The translations under genes were made by a program, and so were the position numbers. A stretch of DNA of 64,000 nucleotides from Vibrio sp. RE86. Lineage in GTDB: Bacteria; Pseudomonadota; Gammaproteobacteria; Enterobacterales; Vibrionaceae. The notes beneath the pieces are model-generated. The model saw nothing but the letters and a program-made list of their open reading frames with translations. It did no database searches and was not told the origin of the DNA. Of this stretch, positions 9,039 through 18,374 are shown piece after piece (the first letter of the stretch is position 1; each line of letters opens with the position of its first letter). The stretch is from positions 310,001-374,000 of the forward strand of contig NZ_VTXI01000001.1 in the NCBI RefSeq assembly GCF_013114545.1, in the 5' to 3' direction.

Positions 9039-9812
9039 ATGTCAAACACAGCACTTATCACAGGCGCATCGAATGGTATCGGTTTAGAACTTGCTAAGAT
9101 CCACGCAGAGAAAGGTGGTGATCTTGTTATCGTTGCTCGTTCAAAAGGTAAGTTAGAGCAACTTAAAAAAGATCTTGAAGCGCAATACTCCGTTCGTGTC
9201 GATGTGATTTCATCTGACCTATCTCATCCAGAATCGGTTCAACAGATCTTTGCTCAAACCAATTCTATGGGTATTCAAGTGGATGTGTTGATCAACAATG
9301 CGGGTTTTGGTGGGCATGGAAAGTTCTTTGAGCGATCGTTAGAAGATGAACAAGCTATGATGCAAGTGAATATGGTGACGTTGACCAACCTGACGCATCT
9401 TTATCTGAAAGGGATGATTGAACGCAATTCAGGGAAAATTTTAAATGTCTCATCGACGGCATCATTTATGCCAGGCCCACTGCAAGCGGTCTACTATGCG
9501 ACAAAAGCCTATGTGACCTCATTTACCCAGGCGATTGCAGATGAGGTAAAAGATCGCAATATCAGTGTAACGGCACTATGCCCAGGAACAGTAGATACTG
9601 GATTTGTTAAGGCGGGCAATTTAGAAGGGGTTGATGGATGGAAAAACGCGAAATCCGCTCGATCTGTTGCTGAATGGGGTTATGCGGGCATGGAGAAGGG
9701 GGAGCTAGTCACATTTAATGAAGCACCATTGAAGTTTTTGCTTAACTGGGTTATTCCTTTCTTACCCCGCAAAACGGTATTGAAACTGTCGCGTCAGTTC
9801 ATGGAAAAATAG
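9039..9812 (+). CDS. Short-chain dehydrogenase/reductase
   Basis: 257 residues of the classical SDR fold. The cofactor motif TGASNGIG is at 8-15, NNAG at 86-89, the catalytic Ser near 138, and the Tyr152/Lys156 pair in YYATK. The Arg34 in VARSKGK favours NADP(H). The C-terminal part (FLLNWVIPFLPRKTVLKL) is hydrophobic, as in SDRs acting on lipophilic substrates. An AraC-type regulator follows after 37 bp on the same strand, so the two are probably co-transcribed and share the 21-bp-spaced repeats upstream. Substrate unknown. Confidence 0.92.
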   Translation: MSNTALITGASNGIGLELAKIHAEKGGDLVIVARSKGKLEQLKKDLEAQYSVRVDVISSDLSHPESVQQIFAQTNSMGIQVDVLINNAGFGGHGKFFERSLEDEQAMMQVNMVTLTNLTHLYLKGMIERNSGKILNVSSTASFMPGPLQAVYYATKAYVTSFTQAIADEVKDRNISVTALCPGTVDTGFVKAGNLEGVDGWKNAKSARSVAEWGYAGMEKGELVTFNEAPLKFLLNWVIPFLPRKTVLKLSRQFMEK

Positions 9813-9849
9813 CACGTCGAATCGACCCATTTATAAGTGAAATAACGAG

Positions 9850-10848
9850 ATGAAGAGAGCCAGCAAATTTACCATTCCACCGAATTGGAAAGTCATGTTC
9901 AATGATCTCGGTATCGAGATTCGGGATCTGCTTAGTTACGCTGGCCTCCCTACAGGGCTATTTGAACAGCAGAAAGTGCAGCTCACGACTCAACAGTATT
10001 TTCAAATGTGGCATGGTATCGAAGCATTGTCTGATCAAGATGAAATGCCTCTCAAGCTTGCTGAAATATTGAGTTTCGAATCTTGTGATGTGCCTATCTA
10101 CGCCGCAATGTGCAGTCCAAACCTCAATGCCGCCTTCTTGCGATTGCAGGAATATAAACCGCTGATTGGTCCTATGTTGCTCGATATTGACCGCAGAGAT
10201 AGCTACACAGAGCTGACGTTGGGTTGTTATGGCTACAGTGGCGAATTGCCCAAGACACTTAACTTAGTTGAAATGATTTTCTTTACTCAGTTAGCCCGAA
10301 TGGCAACCAGACAGAGGATTGCTCCAAAGAGCATAGAACTGCCTGTTGTTCCAAATAACTTGGTTGCGTATGAAGCTTTCTTTGGGTGTGAGATCAAGCA
10401 AGGCGATGAAGCCAAAATAGTGTTTAAAGCTGAAGATGCGAATAAGCCATTTCTTACGGATAACTTTGCGATGTTAGCTCTGTTTGATAAAGAGCTTCAA
10501 CGTAAGTTAGAGGCGGTGCAAGCGGAGGACTCCATCGTAGATAAGGTCACGACCTTGCTTATTGGCTCTTTGCCTCAAGGGGAAAGTAGCATTGAATATG
10601 TCGCGAAAGAGATGGCTATGAGTAAGCGCACTTTGCAACGGAAACTGTCCGCTGAAAAGCAGAGCTTCCAATCAGTACTGCAACGAGTCAGGGAAGAACT
10701 GGCATCGCATTACCTCAAACACACTGATCTGCCTGTACTAGAAGTTGCTTTTTTACTGGGCTTTCAGGAAGTTAACTCCTTCATTCGAGCTTATAGTACG
10801 TGGACAGGAGTAACCCCAACACAAGAGCGAGGGGCATTGAATCACTAA
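9850..10848 (+). CDS. AraC-family regulator with long N-terminal sensor domain
   Basis: 332 residues. The N-terminal ~210 resemble the AraC-family sensor found in OruR/ArgR-like proteins (GIEIRDLLSYAGLP, MWHGIEALSD, MCSPNLNAAFLRLQEYKPLIGPM). The C-terminal helix-turn-helix pair includes YVAKEMAMSKRTLQRKLSAE and AFLLGFQEVNSFIRAYSTWTG, ending with TPTQER. It lies 37 bp after an SDR gene, probably in the same operon, and a bidirectional terminator separates it from the convergent oxygenase gene. The ligand cannot be told from sequence. Confidence 0.9.
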   Translation: MKRASKFTIPPNWKVMFNDLGIEIRDLLSYAGLPTGLFEQQKVQLTTQQYFQMWHGIEALSDQDEMPLKLAEILSFESCDVPIYAAMCSPNLNAAFLRLQEYKPLIGPMLLDIDRRDSYTELTLGCYGYSGELPKTLNLVEMIFFTQLARMATRQRIAPKSIELPVVPNNLVAYEAFFGCEIKQGDEAKIVFKAEDANKPFLTDNFAMLALFDKELQRKLEAVQAEDSIVDKVTTLLIGSLPQGESSIEYVAKEMAMSKRTLQRKLSAEKQSFQSVLQRVREELASHYLKHTDLPVLEVAFLLGFQEVNSFIRAYSTWTGVTPTQERGALNH

Positions 10849-10854
10849 TAAATT

Positions 10855-10888
10855 ATCCCGCTTAAACCAATAAGCGGGATAGTTGTTT
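10855..10888. terminator. Bidirectional terminator between AraC-type gene and oxygenase
   Basis: Perfect 10-bp stem ATCCCGCTTA (10855-10864) with TAAGCGGGAT (10871-10880), then AGTTGTTT. It sits between convergent genes. Confidence 0.8.
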
Positions 10889-10896
10889 CGCTCTAT

Positions 10897-11847
10897 TTAA
10901 AACGGAGCAAAGTTATCCGCTGGCGTCGTTGGAATCGTCCAACGTTTGCTTGCTTCTATCCCGTCAGCGTGTGCGTTTGGCATTGGGATAAAGCCCTGCT
11001 CTCCGTATAGCCACATCACAAAGTTCGTGCGTGTACCACTTGTAATAGGGTGCGCGGCATGAGGGACGCTTCCTCGGTGAATCATCGTGACACCTGGTTC
11101 AAACGTCAGCCGTGTGATGTTGCCTGTGTCTGGGTCAAGATAATCGAGTTCAGAACCAGTGAACGCTTCGCCGGGCATATTCAGGTTTACGTTCAACGTT
11201 ACAGAAGATGCGTCGGTGTGCAGCCTTAGAGATGTATCCATTCCTGCTTGATACTGAATCGAAAAACCAAAAGTTTGCGTATCGTAGCCAATGATTTCAG
11301 GAAAAAGCATACGGGCAATAGGGCGCATGTATTTATCCAATAATTGGCGATAGAAAGCCTGAAAATCAGGCGCTGCTAAATATCCCTCCGAACGTTTATC
11401 CAACATTGCGCCATTTCTGTTTAGTACAATACCGTAGGGCGCTCGAGTTGGAATGTTGGAATCCGCAACTTGCTCTAGATAGTGGCGTAATTGGCTAAGA
11501 CGCTCTGGGTCGAAAAGCTGAAACTTGAATACGCCAGGTGCGACTTCTTCAAGTAAGTTACTCACGGCTATCTCTTTGAAGGGGTCTTGCCAAGCTTGAG
11601 TTACTGCCTTACGCATCGCTGGGTCAAGCAGTGATTCATCAGGAACAAATACATCAGGGTTTAGTTGACCTTGTTTTAATGATGTTTCCCATTCAGCCCA
11701 CGCTTCTTCAAGCAGTTCTTTGTGAGTATCCCAAAACTTTTGAACTTTGGGCGCTCGCACCAGTACCTCTTCGCGTGATGGGAGAGCTAAAGAGCGTGCT
11801 TGTTCTAAAAGGCTGATGCTTTGGTTGGTTTTGGCTGTATTTTCCAT
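10897..11847 (-). CDS. 2-oxoglutarate/Fe(II)-dependent oxygenase-like protein
   Basis: 316 residues, soluble. The C-terminal half has the double-stranded beta-helix signature of 2OG-Fe(II) dioxygenases: His210-x-Asp212 in RLHTDAS, a distal His at about 263 in HRGSVPHAAHP, and the 2-oxoglutarate-binding Arg at about 273 in SGTRTNFVMW. The N-terminal ~130 residues are helical and not recognised. The family hydroxylates proteins or small molecules; the substrate is unknown. A GAGAG lies before the ATG. The gene is monocistronic, convergent with the AraC-type regulator. Confidence is high for the fold and low for any specific role. Confidence 0.75.
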   Translation of the reverse strand: MENTAKTNQSISLLEQARSLALPSREEVLVRAPKVQKFWDTHKELLEEAWAEWETSLKQGQLNPDVFVPDESLLDPAMRKAVTQAWQDPFKEIAVSNLLEEVAPGVFKFQLFDPERLSQLRHYLEQVADSNIPTRAPYGIVLNRNGAMLDKRSEGYLAAPDFQAFYRQLLDKYMRPIARMLFPEIIGYDTQTFGFSIQYQAGMDTSLRLHTDASSVTLNVNLNMPGEAFTGSELDYLDPDTGNITRLTFEPGVTMIHRGSVPHAAHPITSGTRTNFVMWLYGEQGFIPMPNAHADGIEASKRWTIPTTPADNFAPF

Positions 11848-12128
11848 CTCACTCTCTCATTTTTTCGTTGTTGTCGTCTCGATGGAGTCACTATATTTGC
11901 TTTGCTTTCATTGAAAAATGGTGCTTTGGAAGAATTAGAATATACATTTTGTTGATAATTGAAGGCGTAGAAAGAAGTGCTCTAGTGGGTTGTTATTTAC
12001 CGACAATAAATAAGCTCATTGTTATGGTGATAGTTGAATAAATAAATTAGCGAAATAATTGGCAATATACCATTCCGTATAGTAAGGTTTTTACCGGATA
12101 TCAATGAATTCTCGGAAGAAACGCAGAA

Positions 12129-14186
12129 ATGAAGCTACCTTGTTTCTTAATGATAAATAAGTGCTTGACCAAAAACCCCTACCTAACAGGGGTATGCAAT
12201 GTCTTTGTTATGCTGCTGCCAGTCTCTTTGATCTCTGCATTCTGCATGTTAGGTTCCAATGCGGCCAATATGATGGGTAGAGAGATATTAGGTGAGCGCC
12301 TTATGGAGACAAGTTCATTAACTTGGCAGCTCTTCCCAATCTTGCTGATTGTTTACTACTCCCAATTTCTAGCGGCTATGCATAAGCTTGATAGGATTGC
12401 GGTAATTACCCCTTCAATGGTTATTTATTTCATCATCAGCTATCAGTGGGAATTACTTAAAGTAGGCACGGTCATTCCGACCAACTATCCGTTAGCGATT
12501 TTAGTGCCGATCGCGGTTGCACTGATATTATCGCGTACGAGAGCGACGAAAGTACTAACGACGACTGAGTTGCCTAATGTTGTTGAAAATTCGATCAATA
12601 TGGTGGCCTCATTTTGTACGCTCGTCTTTACCTTTGCGGCATTCAGTTACTTTCTCAACCATGTGATATTCGATGGAATCGAATTGAGTGCCTACTTGCC
12701 AGAGTTAAACCCCAATTCTCTGTTTGATAGTTTGGTTTATGAAGTTGCACGTAACTTATTGTGGTCGATGGGGATTAATGGTCACATCATACTGGCCGCT
12801 TACAAAACGGATCTTTATCATTTTTCAATCGCTGCATCTGAAGCTTACAAAGCATATGGAACCCCTCTCCCTGTCTTAGTCAGCAACTTTTACGACATAT
12901 ATGCAGGGATTGGGGGCGCGGGAAATACGCTCTGTTTGGCTATTACTATGTTTCTATTTTCTGAAAAGGGAAGCTCATACAGAAAGCTTGCGTTAGCGGT
13001 ATTGCCACTGAGTATCTTTAATATCAATGAGCCTATTATTTATGGCTTACCCATCATGTTTAACCCTGTTCTGATCATTCCTTTTTTACTTGTCCCTGCA
13101 ATTTCTTTGGTGATTGCCTACTTTGCGACTTCTGTTGGTCTCGTTCCTCCTGTATCGGAAGTCATGAGTTGGATGATGCCGGTATTCTTTAGTGGTTACT
13201 TAGGCACAGAAGGCTCATGGGCAGCAGTTGTGTTGCAGTCGGTTCTTATTGTTGTTGGCGTTTCAATATACCTGCCATTTTTTAGGAAAATGGAGCAGAT
13301 TACCCATAGTCATGGGCTGTTCGGTGCGACGTGTTCGGAAAATGTTTATGCGCGCCCGCAAATAGAGTTGGATACAAAGCCAATGGCCACCTATATCCCT
13401 CAGTTAAGTAGCAGCATTTCGGCTCAGAAAAAACTAAAAGCATTGCAGCGGGAAGGGGAATTCGTCCTCTTTTATCAGCCGCAGGTGAACTCGAAAACCC
13501 ATGATATTGAAGGCGTCGAAGTGCTTATTCGACATCGTGGCCATGATGGAAAGATCACGCCACCCTATTTTCTAGACTATTTTGTGAGCTTAGGTCTGAT
13601 GCGTGAACTTGACTTGTGGGTACTCAATAAAGGGTTGAAAGAAGTGGCACCTTTGGCCGAATGTGAGAATTTCAAAGTATCGATTAATATTTCACCCGAT
13701 ACGCTTTTGATCGACAGCTTTGTCAGTCAAGTATTGGCATTAATAGAGTCGAGTGCTCTTAATGTGTCTCAAGTTGAACTTGAGATTACAGAAGACGTGC
13801 TTGTTAAAGATGAGAAAGCGACACGAGAAGTTGTTGGTGAACTCCGACGTCATGGTGTTTCAATTGCCCTCGATGATTTTGGTGTGGGTTACTCATCACT
13901 TGGCTACCTGTCGAAATTTGAGTTCGATAAGGTCAAAATCGACCGTTCATTTGTGCTTAATCTGAAAAGTGAAAAAGGCCAAGAGATTTTTCGTTTAACC
14001 AGTCAGCTTGTTGGCCTTGGTAGCAATCAGATTGTAATCGAAGGGGTAGAAGAGCAGCGAGAATTAGACTTTATAACCGATCTCGATATCGACTTGGTAC
14101 AAGGGTTCTATTTCTATCGACCAATGCCATTCGCTTCATTATTCGACCTATTTAAAACAGCGCCCCGCCAAGCTGAAGCTATTTAG
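12129..14186 (+). CDS. PTS EIIC-like membrane domain fused to an EAL domain
   Basis: 685 residues. Residues ~1-395 are a multi-pass membrane domain of the PTS lactose/cellobiose EIIC type. The diagnostic substrate-site stretch NINEPIIYGLPIMFNP is present, with flanking hydrophobic helices. Residues ~430-680 are an EAL phosphodiesterase domain with EVL (Glu464) in place of EAL, SINIS, EITED, DDFGVGYSSL, KIDRSF and VIEGVEE, so the metal and catalytic residues look intact. No EIIA or EIIB domain is present or encoded nearby. The fusion suggests that sugar binding or transport status controls c-di-GMP breakdown, an inference from architecture. Such fusions are annotated in other vibrios. The gene stands alone. 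Confidence 0.88.
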   Translation: MKLPCFLMINKCLTKNPYLTGVCNVFVMLLPVSLISAFCMLGSNAANMMGREILGERLMETSSLTWQLFPILLIVYYSQFLAAMHKLDRIAVITPSMVIYFIISYQWELLKVGTVIPTNYPLAILVPIAVALILSRTRATKVLTTTELPNVVENSINMVASFCTLVFTFAAFSYFLNHVIFDGIELSAYLPELNPNSLFDSLVYEVARNLLWSMGINGHIILAAYKTDLYHFSIAASEAYKAYGTPLPVLVSNFYDIYAGIGGAGNTLCLAITMFLFSEKGSSYRKLALAVLPLSIFNINEPIIYGLPIMFNPVLIIPFLLVPAISLVIAYFATSVGLVPPVSEVMSWMMPVFFSGYLGTEGSWAAVVLQSVLIVVGVSIYLPFFRKMEQITHSHGLFGATCSENVYARPQIELDTKPMATYIPQLSSSISAQKKLKALQREGEFVLFYQPQVNSKTHDIEGVEVLIRHRGHDGKITPPYFLDYFVSLGLMRELDLWVLNKGLKEVAPLAECENFKVSINISPDTLLIDSFVSQVLALIESSALNVSQVELEITEDVLVKDEKATREVVGELRRHGVSIALDDFGVGYSSLGYLSKFEFDKVKIDRSFVLNLKSEKGQEIFRLTSQLVGLGSNQIVIEGVEEQRELDFITDLDIDLVQGFYFYRPMPFASLFDLFKTAPRQAEAI

Positions 14187-14201
14187 AAATAGTGAGCGGG
14201 G
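14163..14201. terminator. Possible bidirectional terminator
   Basis: CCCCGC (14163-14168) can pair with GCGGGG (14196-14201), enclosing an inner CTATTT/AAATAG hairpin. It overlaps the end of the EIIC-EAL gene in a 32-bp gap between convergent genes. No T-run is present, so support is modest. Confidence 0.35.
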
Positions 14202-14218
14202 TAACAACGAGAATAAGG

Positions 14219-16129
14219 TTAGCTCGCAATAAAGAACCCATTTCTCCCAGAGCGCTTCGCTCGATACAGCCCAGCATCTGCTTGATTGAATTGATGTTCC
14301 CAGCTGTTCATCAGGTCTGAAGCACTACATTGGATTGCCCCCACTGAAATCGTGACCTTAAACTCTTGATCGTTGAACTGCACCGTGTGAGCTTCGATGC
14401 TACTTCTTAGACGTTCAAGAGTATTGCTTGCATTGGAAAGGTGTTCATTCGGGATCAGTAACACAAACTCTTCACCACCCCAACGAACGAGCAAATCTTG
14501 AGATCTAAGATGACGCTGTAAGGTGTGCACTGTTTCAATTAAGACCTTATCGCCGACTTCATGCCCATGTAAGTCATTGAATGATTTGAAATGGTCTATA
14601 TCGACAACCGCCAGTAAGTAGTTTGGGTGCTCCTTGACTCGTCTAGGATGTGCTAGCCAATTGTCTAGGTAGCGGCGGTTGAATGCCCCCGTTAACGTAT
14701 CGGTTGTATTCTGGCTTTCAAGCTCTTGGTTGGTGCGGCGTAAACGCAAAATACCTCGTGTGACAAAGTAACCAACAACAGCAAGAAGAACGATAAATAA
14801 GATCTCTTTTGAACGTTGTTCTTTGATGGCGAGGGATTGCAGATCATTTTGTGCGGCAAGCAGTTCGACCTCGCGTTTGTATAGTTTTCTTTCGAGTGTA
14901 CTTTTCTCGTTGACGATCTCTTCACTGATGGTTTGGCGGTAGAAGTTCTCTTTGAGTAGGGTTCGCTGTTTCATGTAGCTAAGGGCGAGTTGATAGTCTT
15001 GCTGCGCTTCATACGCTTCGATGAGCGTAGTTAACACGTCGAGCTCCCAACCTGTCTCTTTACTCTCAGAACGGGAGAGCGCGTTCAGTATCTTTTGGGC
15101 ATAAACAATCGCTTTGCCATAATCTTCTTGGACTAAGTAAGCACTCGCTAGCCCTTCATAACAAATAGCGTGCAATAGACTCGACTTTGGCTCGTCTTGT
15201 AACTGATTGAGACACTTATTTGCCATGGCGAGTGCTTCAACGGGGCGGCCTACGGTGGAATAAAGTTGTGAGATGTTGGATAAGGTGGCGGTTTTGATTC
15301 GTGTTGAACCTGTTTTTTCCGCTTCCTCTAATGCTTGATACATATATTGCTTTGCTTGCGCATGATGATTGGTCGCGAAGCTAATCGCACTTGAGTTTGC
15401 GTATAAAATGGCTTCAAACAGGCTATTGTCGAAATGATTTGATTGGTAAAGTTTGATGGCCTTATCTACGTAGTCTTGGGCGCGTTGCCACTCTTCAGAC
15501 TCCATATACACAGTACCGATGTTGTTGAGCGTCATTGTTGCCTGAAACTGGTCATCAATCTCAGTGACAATCTCAAATGCCGTTTTATAGTAGTTCAGGC
15601 TTGCTTTGAGGTCTGAACGTTGAATCGCGACATTACCCAACCAGCGGTAGGTACGGGCGAGTAAACGTTGGTAACCAATGCCACGAGCAAGAGGAATAAC
15701 TTCATGCATCAGCAGTTCGCCTTCGAGTAACTGGTCATTATCGATGAGCTTAATGGCTTTCAACAGCTTTGCTTCCGCGACAATCCAATCAATATTATTG
15801 CTTTGGCCTAATTTGACCAGATCGGGTGGGTTGTCTATTTGGATGCCTTGATACTTTTGAAGGTTGAGTCGCCCGAAATAGTATAGTGCTAGAGCTTGAG
15901 CTGAATCAGAGTTACGTTCTTCAATCTGATCGATTTGGATGGTACCCGGCCTACAGAGCGATGCATAATAGAACTCGAGTAGGGCGCGATCGTCAACCTT
16001 GATTTGTGAATCTAAATAGTCGTTGTGCGTCCCTACGTCACATGCAGACAGCGCTTGTGGAGAGACACAAAGAATTAGGATTGGAATCAGACAAGCTATC
16101 AGTCGCTTCATTAAAATCGAACTACTCAC
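14219..16129 (-). CDS. Exported TPR-sensor diguanylate cyclase (GGDEF)
   Basis: 636 residues. A signal peptide (best from the internal MKRLIACLIPILILCVSPQALSA) leads into a long periplasmic region with several TPR units, such as NNIGTVYMESEEWQRAQDYV and ALYYFGRLNL. A coiled segment, one membrane helix (ILFIVLLAVVGYFVTRGIL, about 450) and a cytoplasmic GGDEF domain follow. The active-site motif is GGEEF (in RWGGEEFVLL, about residue 550), a catalytically competent variant. RAKRSGRNG follows near the end. No clear inhibitory RxxD is seen at the usual position. The product would be c-di-GMP made in response to a periplasmic signal. ATG 16129 or the Met six codons later are both possible starts. 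Confidence 0.9.
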   Translation of the reverse strand: MSSSILMKRLIACLIPILILCVSPQALSACDVGTHNDYLDSQIKVDDRALLEFYYASLCRPGTIQIDQIEERNSDSAQALALYYFGRLNLQKYQGIQIDNPPDLVKLGQSNNIDWIVAEAKLLKAIKLIDNDQLLEGELLMHEVIPLARGIGYQRLLARTYRWLGNVAIQRSDLKASLNYYKTAFEIVTEIDDQFQATMTLNNIGTVYMESEEWQRAQDYVDKAIKLYQSNHFDNSLFEAILYANSSAISFATNHHAQAKQYMYQALEEAEKTGSTRIKTATLSNISQLYSTVGRPVEALAMANKCLNQLQDEPKSSLLHAICYEGLASAYLVQEDYGKAIVYAQKILNALSRSESKETGWELDVLTTLIEAYEAQQDYQLALSYMKQRTLLKENFYRQTISEEIVNEKSTLERKLYKREVELLAAQNDLQSLAIKEQRSKEILFIVLLAVVGYFVTRGILRLRRTNQELESQNTTDTLTGAFNRRYLDNWLAHPRRVKEHPNYLLAVVDIDHFKSFNDLHGHEVGDKVLIETVHTLQRHLRSQDLLVRWGGEEFVLLIPNEHLSNASNTLERLRSSIEAHTVQFNDQEFKVTISVGAIQCSASDLMNSWEHQFNQADAGLYRAKRSGRNGFFIAS

Positions 16130-16308
16130 TTACAGGATGACATAATCCTTTAGTTTATCATTTTATAAATAACCTGCACTTTAATGCGGAAAAATAGTTT
16201 AGATTTTATAGCGTTGAAGAGAGATAAGATTGACGGGATAAATGGTGGCGAGTAGATAAGAATTGGGGCAGCGCATCAAATAGACAACACTGCCCTATGG
16301 GGAGAGGT

Positions 16309-17304
16309 TTAGAACGCGTAGTACACGCCAGTCACTACTGTCATTGAATCATCTGCTTCCCAATCTGCTTCAGCTTGCTGATATTCAGCAAATGCTAGAA
16401 TGTTCTTAGCGACTTGGTAATCAGCACCAATCACCCAGTTAGTTGTGTCACCTTCGTCATTACCTGTCATCGCTTTTACATCAACCATTGAGTAGGTCGT
16501 GTAGATGCGTGTCTTTTCGATCTTGTAAGACGCTGCTAGACCAAATGAATCCGCTTTTGCTAGCGCGTCTGTCTTGTAGAAGCCAAAGCTGTCAGTGCCT
16601 TCAACGTCTGCGTAAGTTGCAGCAAGGTAAACGCCCTTGAATTCTGTCGATGCAGATAGACCGTAAAGCTCAAAGTCAGCCTTAGCCGATGTTGCTGTCG
16701 CTTCTACTTCACCCGTGATGTAAGACGCACCAACGCTGAAAAGTTCGTGGTCGAAATCTGCAGAAAAGCCGTAAGTGTTGTCTGTGTCGTTATCAGCAAC
16801 AGTATTTACATCAGCAACAAAAGTCATCGGGCCAAAGCTTGCTTTACCAACAAAGCCTTTACCGTCGCTCTCACGGTGGTTACCACCAATTGAGCCCATG
16901 TAGTTTCCTTCGTTTGTGATGTCGTCTTTCTCAATTGCATCAGCAGAGCTAGCAAGGTCGCCAACTTCACCCATTGCAACACCCCAAACGTCAGTCTTAA
17001 CACCGATGAGTACGTCATCGAAGCGTGCATCAGAATCAGTACCTGTGTACCAAGATCCCGCTTCAATTTCAAAAGAAGTAAAGCCAGTTAACGTGTCCGT
17101 TAGCTTTTGCTCAGCATCCATCTGAACTTTTGCCCACATGTTTACATCAGCGTCAGTCTTTAAACCGTTGATGTCTGTTGTTGCAAGGTATCCATCAATC
17201 TCACCAGAGAAAGCCACTTTAGTTGTGTCAGTTTTGTAGATATCGCCAGCCATTGCAGGAGTTGTAACAGAAGCGATGAGTAGAGTAAGTAACGTTTTTT
17301 TCAT
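16309..17304 (-). CDS. Outer-membrane porin
   Basis: 331 residues from the ATG at 17304, which has an AGGT ribosome binding site 8 bp upstream; a GTG two codons earlier is less likely. A signal peptide (MKKTLLTLLIASVTTPAMAG) precedes repeated amphipathic beta-strands rich in alternating hydrophobic and Gly/Asp residues. The protein ends in the aromatic VYYAF required for outer-membrane insertion. It belongs to the general Gram-negative porin type and resembles Vibrio porins rather than OmpA. The divergent neighbour is a LuxR-type regulator, and a near-perfect inverted repeat lies between them, so regulation by that protein is likely but inferred. Confidence 0.88.
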   Translation of the reverse strand: MKKTLLTLLIASVTTPAMAGDIYKTDTTKVAFSGEIDGYLATTDINGLKTDADVNMWAKVQMDAEQKLTDTLTGFTSFEIEAGSWYTGTDSDARFDDVLIGVKTDVWGVAMGEVGDLASSADAIEKDDITNEGNYMGSIGGNHRESDGKGFVGKASFGPMTFVADVNTVADNDTDNTYGFSADFDHELFSVGASYITGEVEATATSAKADFELYGLSASTEFKGVYLAATYADVEGTDSFGFYKTDALAKADSFGLAASYKIEKTRIYTTYSMVDVKAMTGNDEGDTTNWVIGADYQVAKNILAFAEYQQAEADWEADDSMTVVTGVYYAF

Positions 17305-17374
17305 GACCACTACCTATATATTTATTAGTTGTGTTAACAATTGGTGGTGATTCTGAAGTAAGAACTAGGTAAGA

Positions 17375-17435
17375 AATACCGTAGATCTACTGCAATAAAA
17401 CAATGTTTTTTAAATTGCAGTAGTTTTACGATATG
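17375..17435. promoter_or_regulatory. 22-bp inverted repeat between porin and LuxR-type gene
   Basis: Arms 17375-17396 and 17414-17435 are reverse complements at 18 of 22 positions, and the inner ten (CTACTGCAAT with ATTGCAGTAG) match perfectly. The spacer is 17 bp. Each arm also contains a GTAGNNYTAC dyad (17381-17390 and 17420-17429). It sits midway between divergent starts, 70 bp from the porin ATG and 67 bp from the regulator ATG, fitting an operator for both genes. Confidence 0.65.
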
Positions 17436-17502
17436 CTTACATTAGGTGAGTAAATGATTTTTATATGCTAGTAAGCGTAACAAGAACAAGGGGATAGGGT
17501 TT

Positions 17503-18288
17503 ATGTCAGTAGAGCCACTGGGAGACTTTGAACGGCTGCTTATCAAGCAAACCAATACATTAACAACCAGCCACGCCGATCAATTTGCTCAAGTGTTCGA
17601 TGATATCGCTTTGGATGCATTGAATTTTTTTGATTTAGACCGTCTGACGCTGTTCCCTAATTCGATTATCTCTCTTAATGAGGGGAAAAGTATGTCGGTT
17701 TCTCGCCCAAATGTACCTAAACTCGATCTGAAAAAATTCGCGCTCGGCAATTATGAAGAGTATCTAAATATCCTCAAAGTTCAGCGTCCTTACCAAATCT
17801 TTGATGCGGAGATGCTGAAAGTGCACCCGCTTGTTCCACTTCGTTTATTGTACAGAGAGGGAGCACGTTGGCATGGTGTGATTCAGCTGAAACTGTTTGG
17901 TCAAACATGGGGAGCATTAGCGTTTTCTCGCTTCCATGATGACGGCCGTCCCTTGGATGAAGCTGATATTGAAAGGCTAAAGCTGCTGTGTGATAGCTGG
18001 CTATGTTATTGGCAGAACTCAACCATCACGCGAAGCCTTGCCAACGAAGACACTCGTCTAGTCGATGAGAATGAAAAACTGCTCAAGCTGAGCAAAAAAC
18101 AGTGCTCAGTTTTAGCCCTTCTAGCCCAAGGCTATACAGCTAAGCAGTGTGCGGAAAAGCTCTTCCTCAGCCCTAGAACTGTCGAGTCACATAAATACCG
18201 AATGCAAAATGCGCTAGGTTTTAGTTCTCATACGGAGTTGATTCAATTTGCGCTCAGAAATGGCTTCGCGGTTCGCGAGTCAAACTAG
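17503..18288 (+). CDS. LuxR-family transcriptional regulator
   Basis: 261 residues. The C-terminal ~65 form a LuxR/FixJ-type helix-turn-helix: LSKKQCSVLALLAQGYTAKQ, then CAEKLFLSPRTVESHKYRMQ and NALGFSSHTELIQFALRNG. The N-terminal ~190 look like a GAF-type sensor (WHGVIQLKLFGQTWGALAFS). There is no receiver Asp and no autoinducer-binding signature, so this is probably a one-component regulator with an unknown ligand. GGGGATAGGG precedes the ATG. It is divergent from a porin gene with a large inverted repeat between them. Confidence 0.88.
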   Translation: MSVEPLGDFERLLIKQTNTLTTSHADQFAQVFDDIALDALNFFDLDRLTLFPNSIISLNEGKSMSVSRPNVPKLDLKKFALGNYEEYLNILKVQRPYQIFDAEMLKVHPLVPLRLLYREGARWHGVIQLKLFGQTWGALAFSRFHDDGRPLDEADIERLKLLCDSWLCYWQNSTITRSLANEDTRLVDENEKLLKLSKKQCSVLALLAQGYTAKQCAEKLFLSPRTVESHKYRMQNALGFSSHTELIQFALRNGFAVRESN

Positions 18289-18374
18289 CGAGAGTCAATC
18301 GCTTAAATCTATAGGGGTTAGTGAAAATTTAGCCTATGATTCAATAAGATGAATAGATGGCTAAAGGAATGGCG

